From contig CAVVPS010000016.1 of the NCBI GenBank assembly GCA_963750195.1, positions 992,001-1,056,000 on the forward strand: 64,000 nt of DNA, given 5' to 3'. Position 1 is the first letter of the stretch. Each line of letters begins with the position of its first letter. Below the pieces are notes generated by a model, which was not told where the DNA came from, made no database searches, and worked only from the letters and a program-made list of their open reading frames with translations. Below are positions 9,778-19,425 of the stretch, in pieces. The position numbers and the translations under genes were made by a program. This stretch comes from AP-15 sp963750195 (lineage in GTDB: Bacteria > Pseudomonadota > Alphaproteobacteria > ATCC43930 > CGMCC-115725).

Positions 9778-11247
9778 ATGGCTAGGCCCACTGGCTTTCT
9801 CGAGATCGAGCGCCGCGACCGGCCCTACGAAAAGCCGGATATTCGTCGGCGCAGCTGGAACGAGTTCGTCAAGCCACTGCCGGAACCGGAGACCCGCAAG
9901 CAGGCGGCTCGCTGCATGGATTGCGGCATCCCGTTCTGTCATGACGGCTGCCCGGTCAATAATCTGATCCCCGACTGGAACAATTTGGTCTATCGCGACC
10001 AGTGGCAGGCGGCGCTGAAGACGCTGCACTCGACAAATAACTTTCCGGAATTCACCGGCCGCGTCTGCCCGGCGCCCTGCGAGGCATCCTGCACGCTGAA
10101 CATCGACGACAATCCGGTGACGATCAAGACGATCGAATGCGCGATCGTCGACCGCGGCTGGCAGGAGGGATGGATCGAGCCGGTGCTTCCGCCGCGGCGG
10201 ACCGCCAAGCGTGTCGCCGTCGTCGGGTCGGGGCCGGCGGGGTTGGCCTGCGCACAGCAGCTTGCGCGCGCCGGGCACGCAGTGACGGTGTTCGAAAAGA
10301 GCGATCGTATCGGCGGCCTGCTGCGCTACGGCATCCCCGATTTCAAGATGGACAAGTCGCTGATCGACCGGCGTGTCGAGCAAATGCAGGCCGAGGGGGT
10401 TGCCTTCCGTACCGAGGTCGAAATCGGGGTCGATCTGGCGATAGCCTCGCTGGCCGAGGAATTCGACGCGGTCGCCATGACCGGCGGCGCCGAGGCGCCG
10501 CGCGACCTCGAAGTGCCGGGACGCGGGCTCGACGGCATACATTTCGCAATGGAATTCTTGCCGCAGCAGAACAAACGCAATGCCGGTGACAGCAAGGAGC
10601 GGGCAGCTCCCAATGGAACCATCACGGCGGCTGGCAAACATGTTGTCGTAATTGGTGGCGGCGACACCGGATCAGATTGTATCGGCACCTCGGTGCGCCA
10701 TGGAGCGGCATCGATCACCCAGTTGGAAATCCTGCCAAAGCCGCCCGAACGCGAGAACAAGGCGCTGACCTGGCCCGATTGGCCATTGAAATTGCGTACC
10801 TCGTCATCGCAGGAGGAGGGCTGCGAGCGTGACTGGTCGGTATTGACCAAACGGGCGATCTCCGGGTCAGGCTCGGAAACTTCGGACGGCCAAGTCACCG
10901 CGCTCGAATGCGTTCGCGTCGAATGGGTCAAGAGCCCCGATGGTCGCTTCGTAATGCAGGAAATCCCGGACAGCGCCTTCTTGCTGAAGGCTGACCTCGT
11001 CCTGTTGGCGATGGGGTTCTTGGGGCCGCACAAGCAAGGGATGCTCGAGGAGTCCGGCGTCGTCCTCGACCCCCGCGGCAACGTCGGCGCGAATACGGTC
11101 GACTACCGCACTTCCGTCCCCAAGCTCTTTGCCGCCGGGGATATGCGCCGCGGTCAGTCTCTCGTCGTCTGGGCGATCCGCGAAGGCCGCCAATGCGCCC
11201 GCGCTATCGACGAGTTCCTGATGGGAACTAGCCTCTTGCCACGATAA
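9778..11247 (+). CDS. gltD: Glutamate synthase (NADPH) small subunit
   Basis: Beta subunit of GOGAT, 489 residues, which passes electrons from NADPH through FAD and iron-sulfur centres to GltB. The N-terminal cysteine cluster is present (C46, C49, C54, C58 in CMDCGIPFCHDGCP, then CPAPCEASC near 98). The FAD dinucleotide fold is at GSGPAGLACAQQLA near 147 and the NADPH fold at GGGDTGSDCIGT near 292; the C-terminal FAAGDMRRGQSLVVWAI motif binds FAD. Length is normal. It is probably co-transcribed with gltB despite the palindromic spacer. Confidence 0.97.
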   Translation: MARPTGFLEIERRDRPYEKPDIRRRSWNEFVKPLPEPETRKQAARCMDCGIPFCHDGCPVNNLIPDWNNLVYRDQWQAALKTLHSTNNFPEFTGRVCPAPCEASCTLNIDDNPVTIKTIECAIVDRGWQEGWIEPVLPPRRTAKRVAVVGSGPAGLACAQQLARAGHAVTVFEKSDRIGGLLRYGIPDFKMDKSLIDRRVEQMQAEGVAFRTEVEIGVDLAIASLAEEFDAVAMTGGAEAPRDLEVPGRGLDGIHFAMEFLPQQNKRNAGDSKERAAPNGTITAAGKHVVVIGGGDTGSDCIGTSVRHGAASITQLEILPKPPERENKALTWPDWPLKLRTSSSQEEGCERDWSVLTKRAISGSGSETSDGQVTALECVRVEWVKSPDGRFVMQEIPDSAFLLKADLVLLAMGFLGPHKQGMLEESGVVLDPRGNVGANTVDYRTSVPKLFAAGDMRRGQSLVVWAIREGRQCARAIDEFLMGTSLLPR

Positions 11248-11294
11248 TTGCGCCGAGGCTTCGCCGTCTCCGGCACGACGTCATCCGAGGAGGG

Positions 11295-12131
11295 TCACGG
11301 CTTGGCATCGGGAAAGGTGATGTCGACGCGACCCTGTTGGGGTTTTTCCGGCGCTTTCGCCGCGGCGATTTCGGCGTCCCGGTGCTGCCGGTAAACGCTG
11401 CGCAGCTCGGCATAATAATCGAGCGAGTTACGCTCCAATTCGTCGAGATCCTTGAGATGCTGCGCGCGGCTGTCGACCATATTGGCGCCGGTAGCGGCGG
11501 CGCTCGCATAGGTCGCAGGCGCACCACCGACGAAGGTCAGCGGGTTCAACGCCAGGTCGACCGCGGTACCCAGCGCATCGCGCGGATTTGACGGGCCGAG
11601 CAGCGGCAATTCAACAAAGGGCCCCTCGCCGACCCCCCAGACGGCGAGCGTCTGGCCGAAATCGGCGCTGTGCGGCGGCAACCCCCACTTCTTCGCGACA
11701 TCGACGATGCCGCCGGCGCCGACGGTAGTGTTGACCGCCAGCCGCCGAACCGATTGCCATGCCTGCGCAACATGCCCCTGCAACAGGTCGTTGACCGCAA
11801 TCGCCGGTTCCTTGAGATTCTGCACGATGTTGGCAACGCCTTGGCGAACAGGCTGCGGCACGTGGTCGACATAGGCCTGCGCTACCGGGCGCACGACTGC
11901 ATGATCGGCCGCGAGATTGGCCTTGAAGATCGCTCGATTGACCGGCTCGCCGGGGTCGTTGACGGTGTCGGTATCGGTCGTGGCCGGCGCGCCGGTTGAT
12001 CGACCGGCACAGCCAGCGCAGCAGCCGAGCAGAAAGCTGAGCACCGCCGCGGTCGCCGCGCGCTGTACCGTGTTGCGGTGAGCCCGCCTGCCGGCGCCGC
12101 TATTGCGTCCAGACACTATACCCAACTCCAT
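11295..12131 (-). CDS. mlaA: MlaA-family outer-membrane lipoprotein (VacJ)
   Basis: Lipoprotein of the Mla system that removes phospholipids from the outer leaflet of the outer membrane. The signal peptide ends in a lipobox-like LLGC/CAGC cluster about residues 34-41 from the ATG at 12131; an upstream in-frame ATG at 12188 would give an over-long leader. Family signatures follow: NDPGEPVNRAIFKANLAAD, VNDLLQGH, a TTVGAGGIVDVA-type motif, SADFGQTLAVWGVGEGPF, and LPLLGPSNPRDALG. The tail after residue 240 is charged. No mlaBCDEF genes are nearby. It runs toward gltD. Confidence 0.9.
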   Translation of the reverse strand: MELGIVSGRNSGAGRRAHRNTVQRAATAAVLSFLLGCCAGCAGRSTGAPATTDTDTVNDPGEPVNRAIFKANLAADHAVVRPVAQAYVDHVPQPVRQGVANIVQNLKEPAIAVNDLLQGHVAQAWQSVRRLAVNTTVGAGGIVDVAKKWGLPPHSADFGQTLAVWGVGEGPFVELPLLGPSNPRDALGTAVDLALNPLTFVGGAPATYASAAATGANMVDSRAQHLKDLDELERNSLDYYAELRSVYRQHRDAEIAAAKAPEKPQQGRVDITFPDAKP

Positions 12132-12313
12132 CAGCCCTGCCGTCCACTGCTGGCGAGAGGCTCGCCATAAATATCCGGGTTGCGGCAAATAACCATGCCA
12201 GCCGCGTTTCGATCAGGTCGATGTCTTGGCTTTTGGGTTTTTTGTTGACCTTGATCAACGCACGAGGGCAGCTTTCTGCTGAAAATTCAGCTTGGTCGCG
12301 GTGGAGAACAGGA

Positions 12314-12677
12314 ATGTCGATGGCGTTGAAGGTGATGGTTCTGATCGTCGCGCTGATCGTGTGGCTGCCGGCCGAGGCGCAGTTTTTGGGAACTCGGTCT
12401 CGAATCGAATATCGAGCTGACCAAAAACGACCTCGCAATCATTCACCGCGTCGTCGACGAGCAGGTCCACGGCAAAGCCGTCGGCACGACTGCTGCATGG
12501 AGCAATACCAAATCAGGCAATTACGGAAGTATAAAGCTGATCAAGAAATACAGCGCGAATGGCCGGCCTTGCGAATCCGTAGGATATACGTTGGCGACGC
12601 GAAAGATGGCGACCTCACCCGAGCACTACATGCTGAATAGCTGCCTGCTGCCCGACGGGAGCTGGCGGATCTCGTAA
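12314..12677 (+). CDS. 17-kDa surface-antigen-like exported protein, frameshifted
   Basis: The first 25 codons from the ATG at 12314 (ribosome site GGAGAACAGGA) encode a signal peptide, VLIVALIVWLPAEAQF. The frame then breaks in a run of five T at about 12,382-12,386. With four T the reading continues WELGLE, NDLAIIHRVVDEQVHG, SGNYGSIKLIKKYS and CLLPDGSWRIS to a TAA at 12675-12677. The C-terminal region resembles the RT0821/Lpp0805 surface-protein family. The homopolymer position suggests a sequencing error. Product about 120 residues; role unknown. Confidence 0.6.
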
Positions 12678-12711
12678 GTACGGGCGGCGCGGCTAAAATA
12701 TCGGAGTCTAA

Positions 12712-13563
12712 ATGACAGAGTGGACCGAGACCTATCGCGGCACCGTGGCGCCTTGGGAATGCGACGTCACCGAACATTTTACAATTGCCTGCTATCTTGA
12801 TCGGGTCGAACAGGCCGCCGCGAGCATTGCCGAAGCCCTCGGCGTCGCCGACGGTCTGCGCAGCGGCAATTTCGCTCGCCGGTTCAACCTCCGCTTTACT
12901 CGCGAGCTGCGGGCCGGCGACAGTTTTCATGTCGAGAGCGCCGCGATCCGGCTCGACCCGGCCTTGCGGCTCGGGCACCGCGTCGTCGATTCGGCGAACG
13001 GCGAACGGGTGACATGGATCGAGGAGGCGTGGGACATGCCGCCCGCCTTGCTGACGACCGAACGGCGCGATGTGATCGTGCGGCGGCTGGCGACTTGGGA
13101 AGGGCCGCCGTCGGAGGCGCGCCCCGAGCCGCGGACAATGGCCGGCGCCGTTCCGAGCGCGCGCGGCCGGGTCAAACCGACCGATCTCGACGAGTTCGGG
13201 CGTTTCTCCCTCGCCGCCTATGTCCACCGATTTACCGATGCGTTGCTGCAGGCGGCGGCGGCGATTGGCATGACCACCGAGTATATAAAAACGCAGCGCC
13301 GCGGCTTCTCGACCTTCGAGCTCACCCTACGGATCATCGAGGCGCCGAGGCTGGGGACGCCGTACCTGGTCGAGACCGGGATCGCCCATCTCGGCAGCTC
13401 CTCGATCCGCTTTCTCCATCGCATGTCCGATCCGCGCAGTGGCACGGAGTTCGCGCGGCTCGGCCAGTTCGGGGTGCAACTTGACCTCGATGTGCGGCGG
13501 CCGGCGCCATTGCCGGACGAGATCCGCGCGCGGGCGGCGCCGCTGCTGCTTGCGTTTGACTGA
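12712..13563 (+). CDS. Double-hotdog acyl-CoA thioesterase-like protein
   Basis: A 283-residue protein made of two 4HBT-type hotdog repeats. The first starts near residue 12 (APWECDVTEHF, where the Asp sits as in thioesterases, then FTRELRAGDSFHVES) and the second near residue 145 (GRVKPTDLDEFGRF, then FELTLRIIEAPRLGTPYLVE). Such proteins hydrolyse acyl-CoA thioesters or act as betainyl-CoA-type thioesterases. Start ATG at 12712. It stands alone between a surface antigen and hemolysin III. The specific substrate cannot be inferred. Confidence 0.75.
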   Translation: MTEWTETYRGTVAPWECDVTEHFTIACYLDRVEQAAASIAEALGVADGLRSGNFARRFNLRFTRELRAGDSFHVESAAIRLDPALRLGHRVVDSANGERVTWIEEAWDMPPALLTTERRDVIVRRLATWEGPPSEARPEPRTMAGAVPSARGRVKPTDLDEFGRFSLAAYVHRFTDALLQAAAAIGMTTEYIKTQRRGFSTFELTLRIIEAPRLGTPYLVETGIAHLGSSSIRFLHRMSDPRSGTEFARLGQFGVQLDLDVRRPAPLPDEIRARAAPLLLAFD

Positions 13564-13592
13564 TTGGTCGCGGTCGGCTGCAAGCATCGGTC

Positions 13593-14237
13593 TCATGCCA
13601 TAACGACGCCGTCCGCTATCGCTAAGTAATGGCAGGCTGCCCCGGCCAGGACAAAGGCGTGCCAGATCGCGCTGTGAAACGGCAGTCGACGCCAAAGATA
13701 GAATGTGACCCCGACTGTATACAGGACGCCGCCGGCGGCGAGCTGCAGTCCTGTAGCGGGCGAGACCGACGGCACGAGCACGGCAGCGCTGACCCAGCCG
13801 AGGATCAGATAGGGGATTGCCGATTGCCTGGCGTCGGTCGGCAAGCACAGCTTGACGACGATCCCGATCGCCGCGGCAGCCCAGACTGCCGCAGTCGCGG
13901 CGGATCCCCAGACTGCGTCACCGCAGCTGAGCGCAAACGGTGTGACGGTACCGGCGATCATCGCGAAGATCGCGGCGTGGTCGAAACGGCGCAGCATCCC
14001 GCGACGCGGCGGTCCGGCAGCAGCGTGGTAGGCGAGCGAACTTCCGAGCATCGCCAACAGCCCTGCGGCATAGATGGCGACGCCGATGAGGAGTCGGGTA
14101 TCGCGCCGAGCAATTGTTGCCACCAGAAGCGCGATCGCGCCAGCCGTGCCGAGGAGCAGGCCGCAGACCAGGATGCAGAGATCGGCCCACCGTTCGGCCG
14201 GGTGGCGAGGTGATACTGCCATCGCCAGAATGGTCAT
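13593..14237 (-). CDS. Hemolysin III / PAQR-family membrane protein
   Basis: About 214 residues with seven predicted transmembrane helices. The metal-binding motifs of the hemolysin III (YqfA/PAQR) family are present: S-x-x-x-H in SSLAYH near 70, RRFDHAAIFAMIAG near 85, and the C-terminal FHSAIWHAFVLAGAACHYLAI near 190. Bacterial members are membrane-homeostasis proteins rather than proven toxins. The gene converges with the upstream thioesterase gene and has no operon partner. Confidence 0.85.
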   Translation of the reverse strand: MTILAMAVSPRHPAERWADLCILVCGLLLGTAGAIALLVATIARRDTRLLIGVAIYAAGLLAMLGSSLAYHAAAGPPRRGMLRRFDHAAIFAMIAGTVTPFALSCGDAVWGSAATAAVWAAAAIGIVVKLCLPTDARQSAIPYLILGWVSAAVLVPSVSPATGLQLAAGGVLYTVGVTFYLWRRLPFHSAIWHAFVLAGAACHYLAIADGVVMA

Positions 14238-14318
14238 CGCCGCGCTCCCGCTGGTCTCGACGCGCGATCCCGGGCCGCAAGTCGTGCGACGGCGTTTAAT
14301 CTTTCGGCCGGATAACGG

Positions 14319-14639
14319 TCAATGCGTATCGGCCTGAGGTTCCAGCGACCAGTAGTAGCCGACCGTCGGCACGCGGGCCATCGAGCTGTACCCGGCCGTC
14401 GGACCCGTGTAGGTGGTTATCGGCGGCGCTTCGACCGTGCGGGTATTCGGTTTCACGGCAGCCGGTTCTTCGGCGACGATCTGTTTGGAGATGTCGGGAA
14501 TCGAGCTGAAATTAACGGTCGCGGGGAGTTTAATGCAATTGCCGTGCTTTTTTGAGCCGCAGGATGCAGCGCCGACGGGACTCGCCGCCGAAGCGACGCT
14601 TATGGCGAGGGTCACGGCGGTCAGGACCCAAAACTTCAT
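14319..14639 (-). CDS. Small secreted hypothetical protein
   Basis: A 106-residue frame with a clear Sec signal peptide (MKFWVLTAVTLAISVASAASPVGAA, cut near residue 25). It is followed by two Cys residues (CGSKKHGNC), which could form a disulfide, and a Pro/Thr-rich tail ending YYWSLEPQ. No family recognised. The stop lies 81 bases from the start of the hemolysin III gene on the same strand. Confidence 0.55.
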   Translation of the reverse strand: MKFWVLTAVTLAISVASAASPVGAASCGSKKHGNCIKLPATVNFSSIPDISKQIVAEEPAAVKPNTRTVEAPPITTYTGPTAGYSSMARVPTVGYYWSLEPQADTH

Positions 14640-14735
14640 CTAGGCGTGCCGTGTAGAAACAAAAGCCTCGACAACACTATGCCAAATCGTTAACGCCGTG
14701 TCCAGCCTTGGCGCACAAGCGGTAGCGGGCCGTCC

Positions 14736-15375
14736 TCATTCGCTATCGGGTTGCCTTGTCGGGTGAGCGTCGGAAAAAGCGGGTATCGCCATGCAGGTGT
14801 CGTAAATCCGCATTATCCGCGGATAGGCGTCGAGCGGGCAGTCGAAAGTCTTGGCCGGAGTCACCTGTGTTACCAGGCAGATATCGGCGATCGACGGCCG
14901 TTCGCCGTGACAGAAATCGCCGCTCTCAGGGATGCCGGGCGAGCCGCGCTTCAATCGCTTCGAGGCCTAGGCCCAGCCAATGCTGGATCCATCCGAGCCG
15001 CTGCGCGTCGCTGAGCTTCAGCACATCGGTGAGATAGTGGCGGACCCGCGGGACGATCAGCGGGTGAGAATCGGCAACATTGATCAGGGCCAGCCCGCGC
15101 ACCCATGCGCGCGCCTCCGGCTCGGCCGGCAGTAATGGCGGTTGCGGGTACCTTTCGTTGAGGTATTCGAGGATGGCCAGGGATTGGAACAGCTCGACCC
15201 CGTCGTCGATCAGGGTCGGCACCATCATCTGCGGATTGAGTGCACGGTATTCGTCCACGAACTGATCGCCTTTTTCCAGGTGAAGGTAGCTGTCCTCTCG
15301 CGCGATCCCCTTTAAATTCAACGCGATGCGCACGCGAAAACTCGCTTGCGAGCGGTAATAGGTGTAGAGCTTCAT
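14736..15375 (-). CDS. maiA: Maleylacetoacetate isomerase (zeta GST), frameshifted
   Basis: The zeta-class glutathione S-transferase that isomerises maleylacetoacetate in tyrosine degradation. The N-terminal thioredoxin fold (KLYTYYRSQASFRVRIALN), the cis-Pro region MMVPTLIDDG, and FQSLAILEYLNERYP for glutathione binding are intact. Near 14,940 a 1-base indel breaks the frame. The C-terminal part (GDFCHGERPSIADICLVTQ and on to ARIM-type helices) continues in the next frame to the stop at 14736. The full length of about 213 residues matches the family. Divergent from the hydrolase at 15435. Confidence 0.8.
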
Positions 15376-15434
15376 GCCTCACTCTCCTCTTCTCGCAGCG
15401 GATCGCGGCGAACAGCACAAATAGCGGGGGATCG

Positions 15435-16331
15435 ATGCTCGAGAAAGGCCCGCCGGTGTTCCTCAACTACGACCAGGCAGCACTCGACTCGGCCTATGAC
15501 CAGGCCGCCTATGCGCCGAACCGCGAGCAGCTGATCGAACGCCGCATCGGCGACAGCGAGATGGCGCGAGAGCGCATCGGCGAGCCCGAGCGCATCGCCT
15601 ATGGTTCGGCCGAGATCGAGTGGCTCGACATCTACCGAACCGGGCGCACCTCGGCGCCGGTCTTTGTCTTTATCCATGGCGGCGCCTGGCGCAGCGGACA
15701 CGCGAAGGATTTCGCGGTGCCGGCCGAGATGTTCCTCGCCGGCGGGGCGCATTACATCGTGCCCGACTTCGCCTGGGTGCAGGATGTCGGCGGCAGCTTG
15801 ATGGTGCTCGCCGATCAGGTCCGCCGCGCCGTCGCCTGGGTTTACGAAAACATCGCTTGCTTCGGCGGTGACCCGAACCGGCTTTATATCGGCGGCCAAT
15901 CCTCGGGCGGACATCTCGCCGCGGTGGCGCTGACGACCGACTGGCAGCATCAATTCGACCTACCGGCAAATATCATCAAAGGCGGGATCTGCATCAGCGG
16001 CATGTACGACCTCGAGCCGGTGCGGCTTTCCGCACGAAGCCGCTACGTCGCGTTCGACGACGCGACGGTCGCCGAGCTGAGCCCGATACGTCATCTCGAC
16101 CGATTGCTCGCGCCAGTGGTCGTCGCCTACGGCACCTGCGAGACCCCCGAATTTCAGCGCCAGAACCGTGAATTCGCGGCGGCGGTCGAAGCCGCCGGCA
16201 AGCCGGTGCGGCTCCTGGTCGGCGAGCACTACAACCATTTCGAATTACCCGAAACCCTCGGCAACCCGTATGGTCTCCTCGGACGCGCGGCGCTCGAGCT
16301 TATGGACTTGACGATGGGAGGTACTCGATGA
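15435..16331 (+). CDS. Alpha/beta hydrolase, arylformamidase-like
   Basis: About 298 residues with the HSL/kynurenine-formamidase pattern: oxyanion-hole motif HGGAWRSGHAKDF near residue 77, nucleophile elbow GGQSSGGH near 155, and a late His in GEHYNHFE near 265. The ATG at 15435 follows a GGGGGA purine stretch; the long open frame upstream antisense to maiA is not used. Its stop overlaps the threonine aldolase start (ATGA), so the two genes are probably translated together. The formamidase role is inference from motif resemblance. Confidence 0.75.
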   Translation: MLEKGPPVFLNYDQAALDSAYDQAAYAPNREQLIERRIGDSEMARERIGEPERIAYGSAEIEWLDIYRTGRTSAPVFVFIHGGAWRSGHAKDFAVPAEMFLAGGAHYIVPDFAWVQDVGGSLMVLADQVRRAVAWVYENIACFGGDPNRLYIGGQSSGGHLAAVALTTDWQHQFDLPANIIKGGICISGMYDLEPVRLSARSRYVAFDDATVAELSPIRHLDRLLAPVVVAYGTCETPEFQRQNREFAAAVEAAGKPVRLLVGEHYNHFELPETLGNPYGLLGRAALELMDLTMGGTR

Positions 16332-17366
16332 CCCGCATCGACCTTCGTTCGGATACGGTAACCCTTCCGTCTGCCGACATGCGGCAGGCGATGGCAGCCG
16401 CGCCGGTTGGCGACGATCAGTATGGCGAGGACCCATCGGTCAACCGATTGCAGGAGCGCATTGCCGAACTGCTCGGCAAGGAAGCGGCCCTGTTCGTACC
16501 GAGCGGGACGATGGCGAATCAGATCGGCCTCAAAGTGCTGACCCGGCCCGGCGACGAGGTCGTGCTCGGGCACGAGGCGCATATCGTCTGGCATGAATCG
16601 GGAGCCGGCGCGGCCAATTCAGGCGTGCAGTTCACTCCGGTCGGGCGAGGCGGGCTGTTCACTGCGGCCGACCTGCGCGCTGCCTATAAGCCGCCGGGAC
16701 ATGTCGTCTTTCCGCCGACAACCTTGGTCGCGGTCGAGAACACCCACAATCGGGGCGGCGGCGTGGTTTTCCCCCAGCAGGATGCAATCGCGGTCTGCAC
16801 CGCTGGGCGCGAACTGGGAACGGCAAGCTATCTCGACGGCGCACGGCTGTTCAATGCCGCGGTGGCGTCGGGCCGGAAGCTGGCAGAGCTGGCGGAGCCG
16901 TTCGATCTGGTCTCGGTGGCCCTGTCGAAGGGTCTCGGTTGCCCGGTCGGCAGCGTGCTTGCCGGAAGGCGGGCAGAGATCGCCCGCGCCCACCGCGCGC
17001 GGCGCATGTTCGGCGGGGCGATGCGGCAGGCAGGAATTCTCGCCGCCGCCGGGCTGTGGGCGCTCGACCACAACATCGACCGGCTTGCCGAAGACCACGC
17101 CAATGCCCGGCTGCTGGCGGAGCGGCTGGCTGGGATGCGCGGCGTCGAGCTCGACCTCGCAACCGTGAAGAGCAATATCGTGATCTTCCATATGGCACAG
17201 AACGCGCCTGACGCCGCGATGATTCGTCGCGCGCGCGCAGGAGCTGGGCGTAATGGTTTCAGCCTTTGCCGCGCGCACCGTGCGCGCCGTCACCCATCTT
17301 GACGTGAGCCGCGAGCAATGCCGCCGTGCCGCTGATCTGCTCGCGGCAGTCATCGAGCGGGGTTGA
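16328..17366 (+). CDS. ltaE: Low-specificity L-threonine aldolase, frameshifted near the end
   Basis: A PLP enzyme that splits threonine or allo-threonine to glycine and acetaldehyde. Signatures: IDLRSDTVTLPS at the N-terminus, GDDQYGEDPSVN, ALFVPSGTMANQI near 60, YLDGARLFNAAVA near 168, and the PLP lysine in SVALSKGLGCPVGS near 200. A slip in a CGCGCGCGCG run near 17,235 throws the last 45 codons out of frame. They resume as AQELGVMVSAFAARTVRAV and end at the TGA at 17364-17366. Its 3' end overlaps the convergent MaoC gene by 17 bases. Confidence 0.85.
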
Positions 17367-17848
17367 GATCCGGGTTGCGTTTGCGCAGCAGGTATTTCTG
17401 TTCGCCGGTAAGCACCAGCTCGCCCTTTTGGTTGTGCATGGTGACCGCAACCGAGACGATCCCGGTGGTGCGCTGCGGGGTCAGCGCCGCGATCTCCAGC
17501 ACTGGGTAGAGCGTGTCGCCGGCATAGACCGGCTTCAGAAATTTCGCAGATTGCTCGATAAACCCTAAAAGTGCGTCGCCGATCTCATGGGCAAAGGTCC
17601 CGGCGCCGGCGGCGGTAAAGCAGAGAATTTGAAAGCCATGTGCGAGCGGCGCCGGATGGCCGCGCTCGCGGCAATATTCGACATCGTAATGGATCGGGTG
17701 ATTATCCGCCGAGACCGTCTGAAACGCGGAGAAATGCGCCTCGGTCATCGTGCGGCTTGGGATTGCGAAACGGTCGCCGATCGTGAGGTCTTCGAACCAG
17801 CGATTGTCGGCGAGGCGGTGCCGATGACGATCGAAGCCCCGCGTTCAT
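17350..17848 (-). CDS. MaoC-family hotdog dehydratase, frameshifted at start
   Basis: An (R)-hydratase-like hotdog protein of about 165 residues. From residue 20 on the signal is clear: WFEDLTIGDRFAIPSRTMTE, then DNHPIHYD with the catalytic Asp and His, LAHGFQILC, and KPVYAGDTL. The likely ATG at 17848 overlaps the TGA of the CoA-transferase gene (ATGA), but the frame from it is off by one. One G fewer in the GGGG run near 17,838 would give MNAGFDRHRHRLADNRWFEDL. Paired with a class III CoA transferase, it probably hydrates an enoyl-CoA, as mesaconyl-CoA hydratases do. The substrate is unknown. Confidence 0.75.
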
Positions 17849-19030
17849 GGTGGTACCGGAAGGCGCAGCACGCCTTCGGCGGCAAGCCGCTCGACGGTGG
17901 CAAGGTCGATGCCGAGTTCGGCGAGGATCGCGCGCCCATGCTCGCCGATATATGGCGCCGGCATCAACCGGGCATCGGCCTCCGCCGAAATCCCGGGGGT
18001 TCGTGGGGTGCGGAACTGTCCCATGCCGGGCTGGTCGACGGCAATCGCACCGCCGGTGGCGACGACGTGAGGGTCGGCGAGCCAGTCATCAAAGCCGTTG
18101 ACCCGGTCCGCGAGGATATCGGCGGCGCGCATTCGCGCGAGCCAGCCGGCGGTCGCGTCGGTCGGGAAGATGGCGCCAATGATCTCGCCGAGTGGCGCGG
18201 CGTGGCGGGCGCGGGTTGCGAAATCGGAAAAGCGCGGATCGGTGGCAAGATCGGGCCGGCCAAGCGCCGTGGCGAGACGGGCGAACTGTTCCTCCTTGAC
18301 GAGGGCGATGACGATCCATCCGTCCTGCGTGTGATAGGCGCCGGTCGGGACGTTCAATGCCCTTGGCGCCCCGCCTTCGAGGATATGCTCGGCGAGTTTG
18401 TGGCCGAGGATCGCCGCTGCGCATTGCGTCAGAGCTGACTTCGAGCCGCTGGCCGCGCCCGCCGCGCTCGCGCGCGTAGAGCGCGACGCCGAGCGCGTGC
18501 GCCGCGTAGAGCCCGGTCAGCGTGTCGACGATGATCGCCCCGACCCGGTGCGGCGCTCCATCGTTGCCGAGATTGACCGACATCAGCCCGGAAAAGGCCT
18601 GCGCTACCGAGTCGGTGCACGGCAACTGCGCATAAGGGCCGTCTTGGCCGAAGCCGCTGACGGACAGGTATAAGAGGCGCTGATTTCGCGCGGCGAGCGC
18701 GTCATAGCCGAGCCCGAGCCGATCCGCCACACCCGGCCGAAAGCCCTCGATAACGATGTCGGCGCGGTCCGCGAGCGCTAACGCGATTTCCCGCGCCGCC
18801 GGGGATCTGAGGTCGAGCGCAAGGCTGCGCTTGCCGCGATTGTAATGCGCCGACATCGCGGTGTGGTCGCCATATTGCGTTCCGAGCCCGCGCGACCAGT
18901 CGCCCGCCACCGGTTCGAGCTTGACGACCTCAGCGCCGTGCATCGCGAGCAGCATCGCGCAATAGGGTGCGGCCACCCCCTGACCCAAATCCAGCACGCG
19001 CAGGCCGCTATAACCGCCTTCCACACTCAT
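17845..19030 (-). CDS. CaiB/BaiF class III CoA transferase, frameshifted
   Basis: Family III CoA transferase of about 395 residues. GLRVLDLGQGVAAPYCAMLLA starts the fold; HYNRGKRSLALDL and the catalytic Asp region (GFGQDGPYA, then CTDSVAQAFSGLM) follow. Near 18,437 the frame breaks after RLEVS. ALTQCAAAILGHKLAEH and the rest of the C-terminal domain (VPTGAYHTQDGWIVIA) continue in another frame to the TGA at 17845. The ATG at 19030 has a GAGG site; the upstream GTG at 19042 is less likely. It overlaps the MaoC gene, forming a CoA-activation and hydration pair. Confidence 0.85.
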
Positions 19031-19120
19031 CTCGGGCCTCACTTGCCGCTGACAATGAGTGCTACACTACAAGTTTGGGCGCGCCCGGATCGAGGCCGCT
19101 GATCGATTGCGGAACGGGCG

Positions 19121-19393
19121 ATGAAACACGCTGGCGCACGCGCATTGGACGCCCTGAACGATTTGCTGATGAGCCTCAGGGCCCGGACCGACCTCGTCGA
19201 GAGGCGGCCCGGGATATTTTATGTCAGAGGCAGGGCCTTTCTGCATTTTCATGAGGACCGCACCGGTCTCTTTGCAGATTTGCGGGATGGCAGAGAGTGG
19301 CGACGATGGCCGGTGAATGACCCCGGCGAACGTGCCAATCTTTTGTCGGCCGTCGGGCGGACGATCCGAGAAGGAAGCACGACCCTCCATTGA
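19121..19393 (+). CDS. Conserved-looking hypothetical protein
   Basis: A 90-residue protein with a long amphipathic N-terminal helix (ALDALNDLLMSLRARTDL) followed by beta-rich sequence (GIFYVRGRAFLHFHEDRTGLFADL) and REWRRWPVND. The pattern suggests a small alpha/beta fold such as a MmcQ/YjbR-like or phosphoribosyl-type helper, but I cannot name a family. A GGAACGGG purine run precedes the ATG. It lies between divergent CoA transferase and UGSC genes. Confidence 0.5.
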   Translation: MKHAGARALDALNDLLMSLRARTDLVERRPGIFYVRGRAFLHFHEDRTGLFADLRDGREWRRWPVNDPGERANLLSAVGRTIREGSTTLH

Positions 19394-19425
19394 GCCCAAG
19401 AGTGATCGTCGCTACGGTTCCTGGT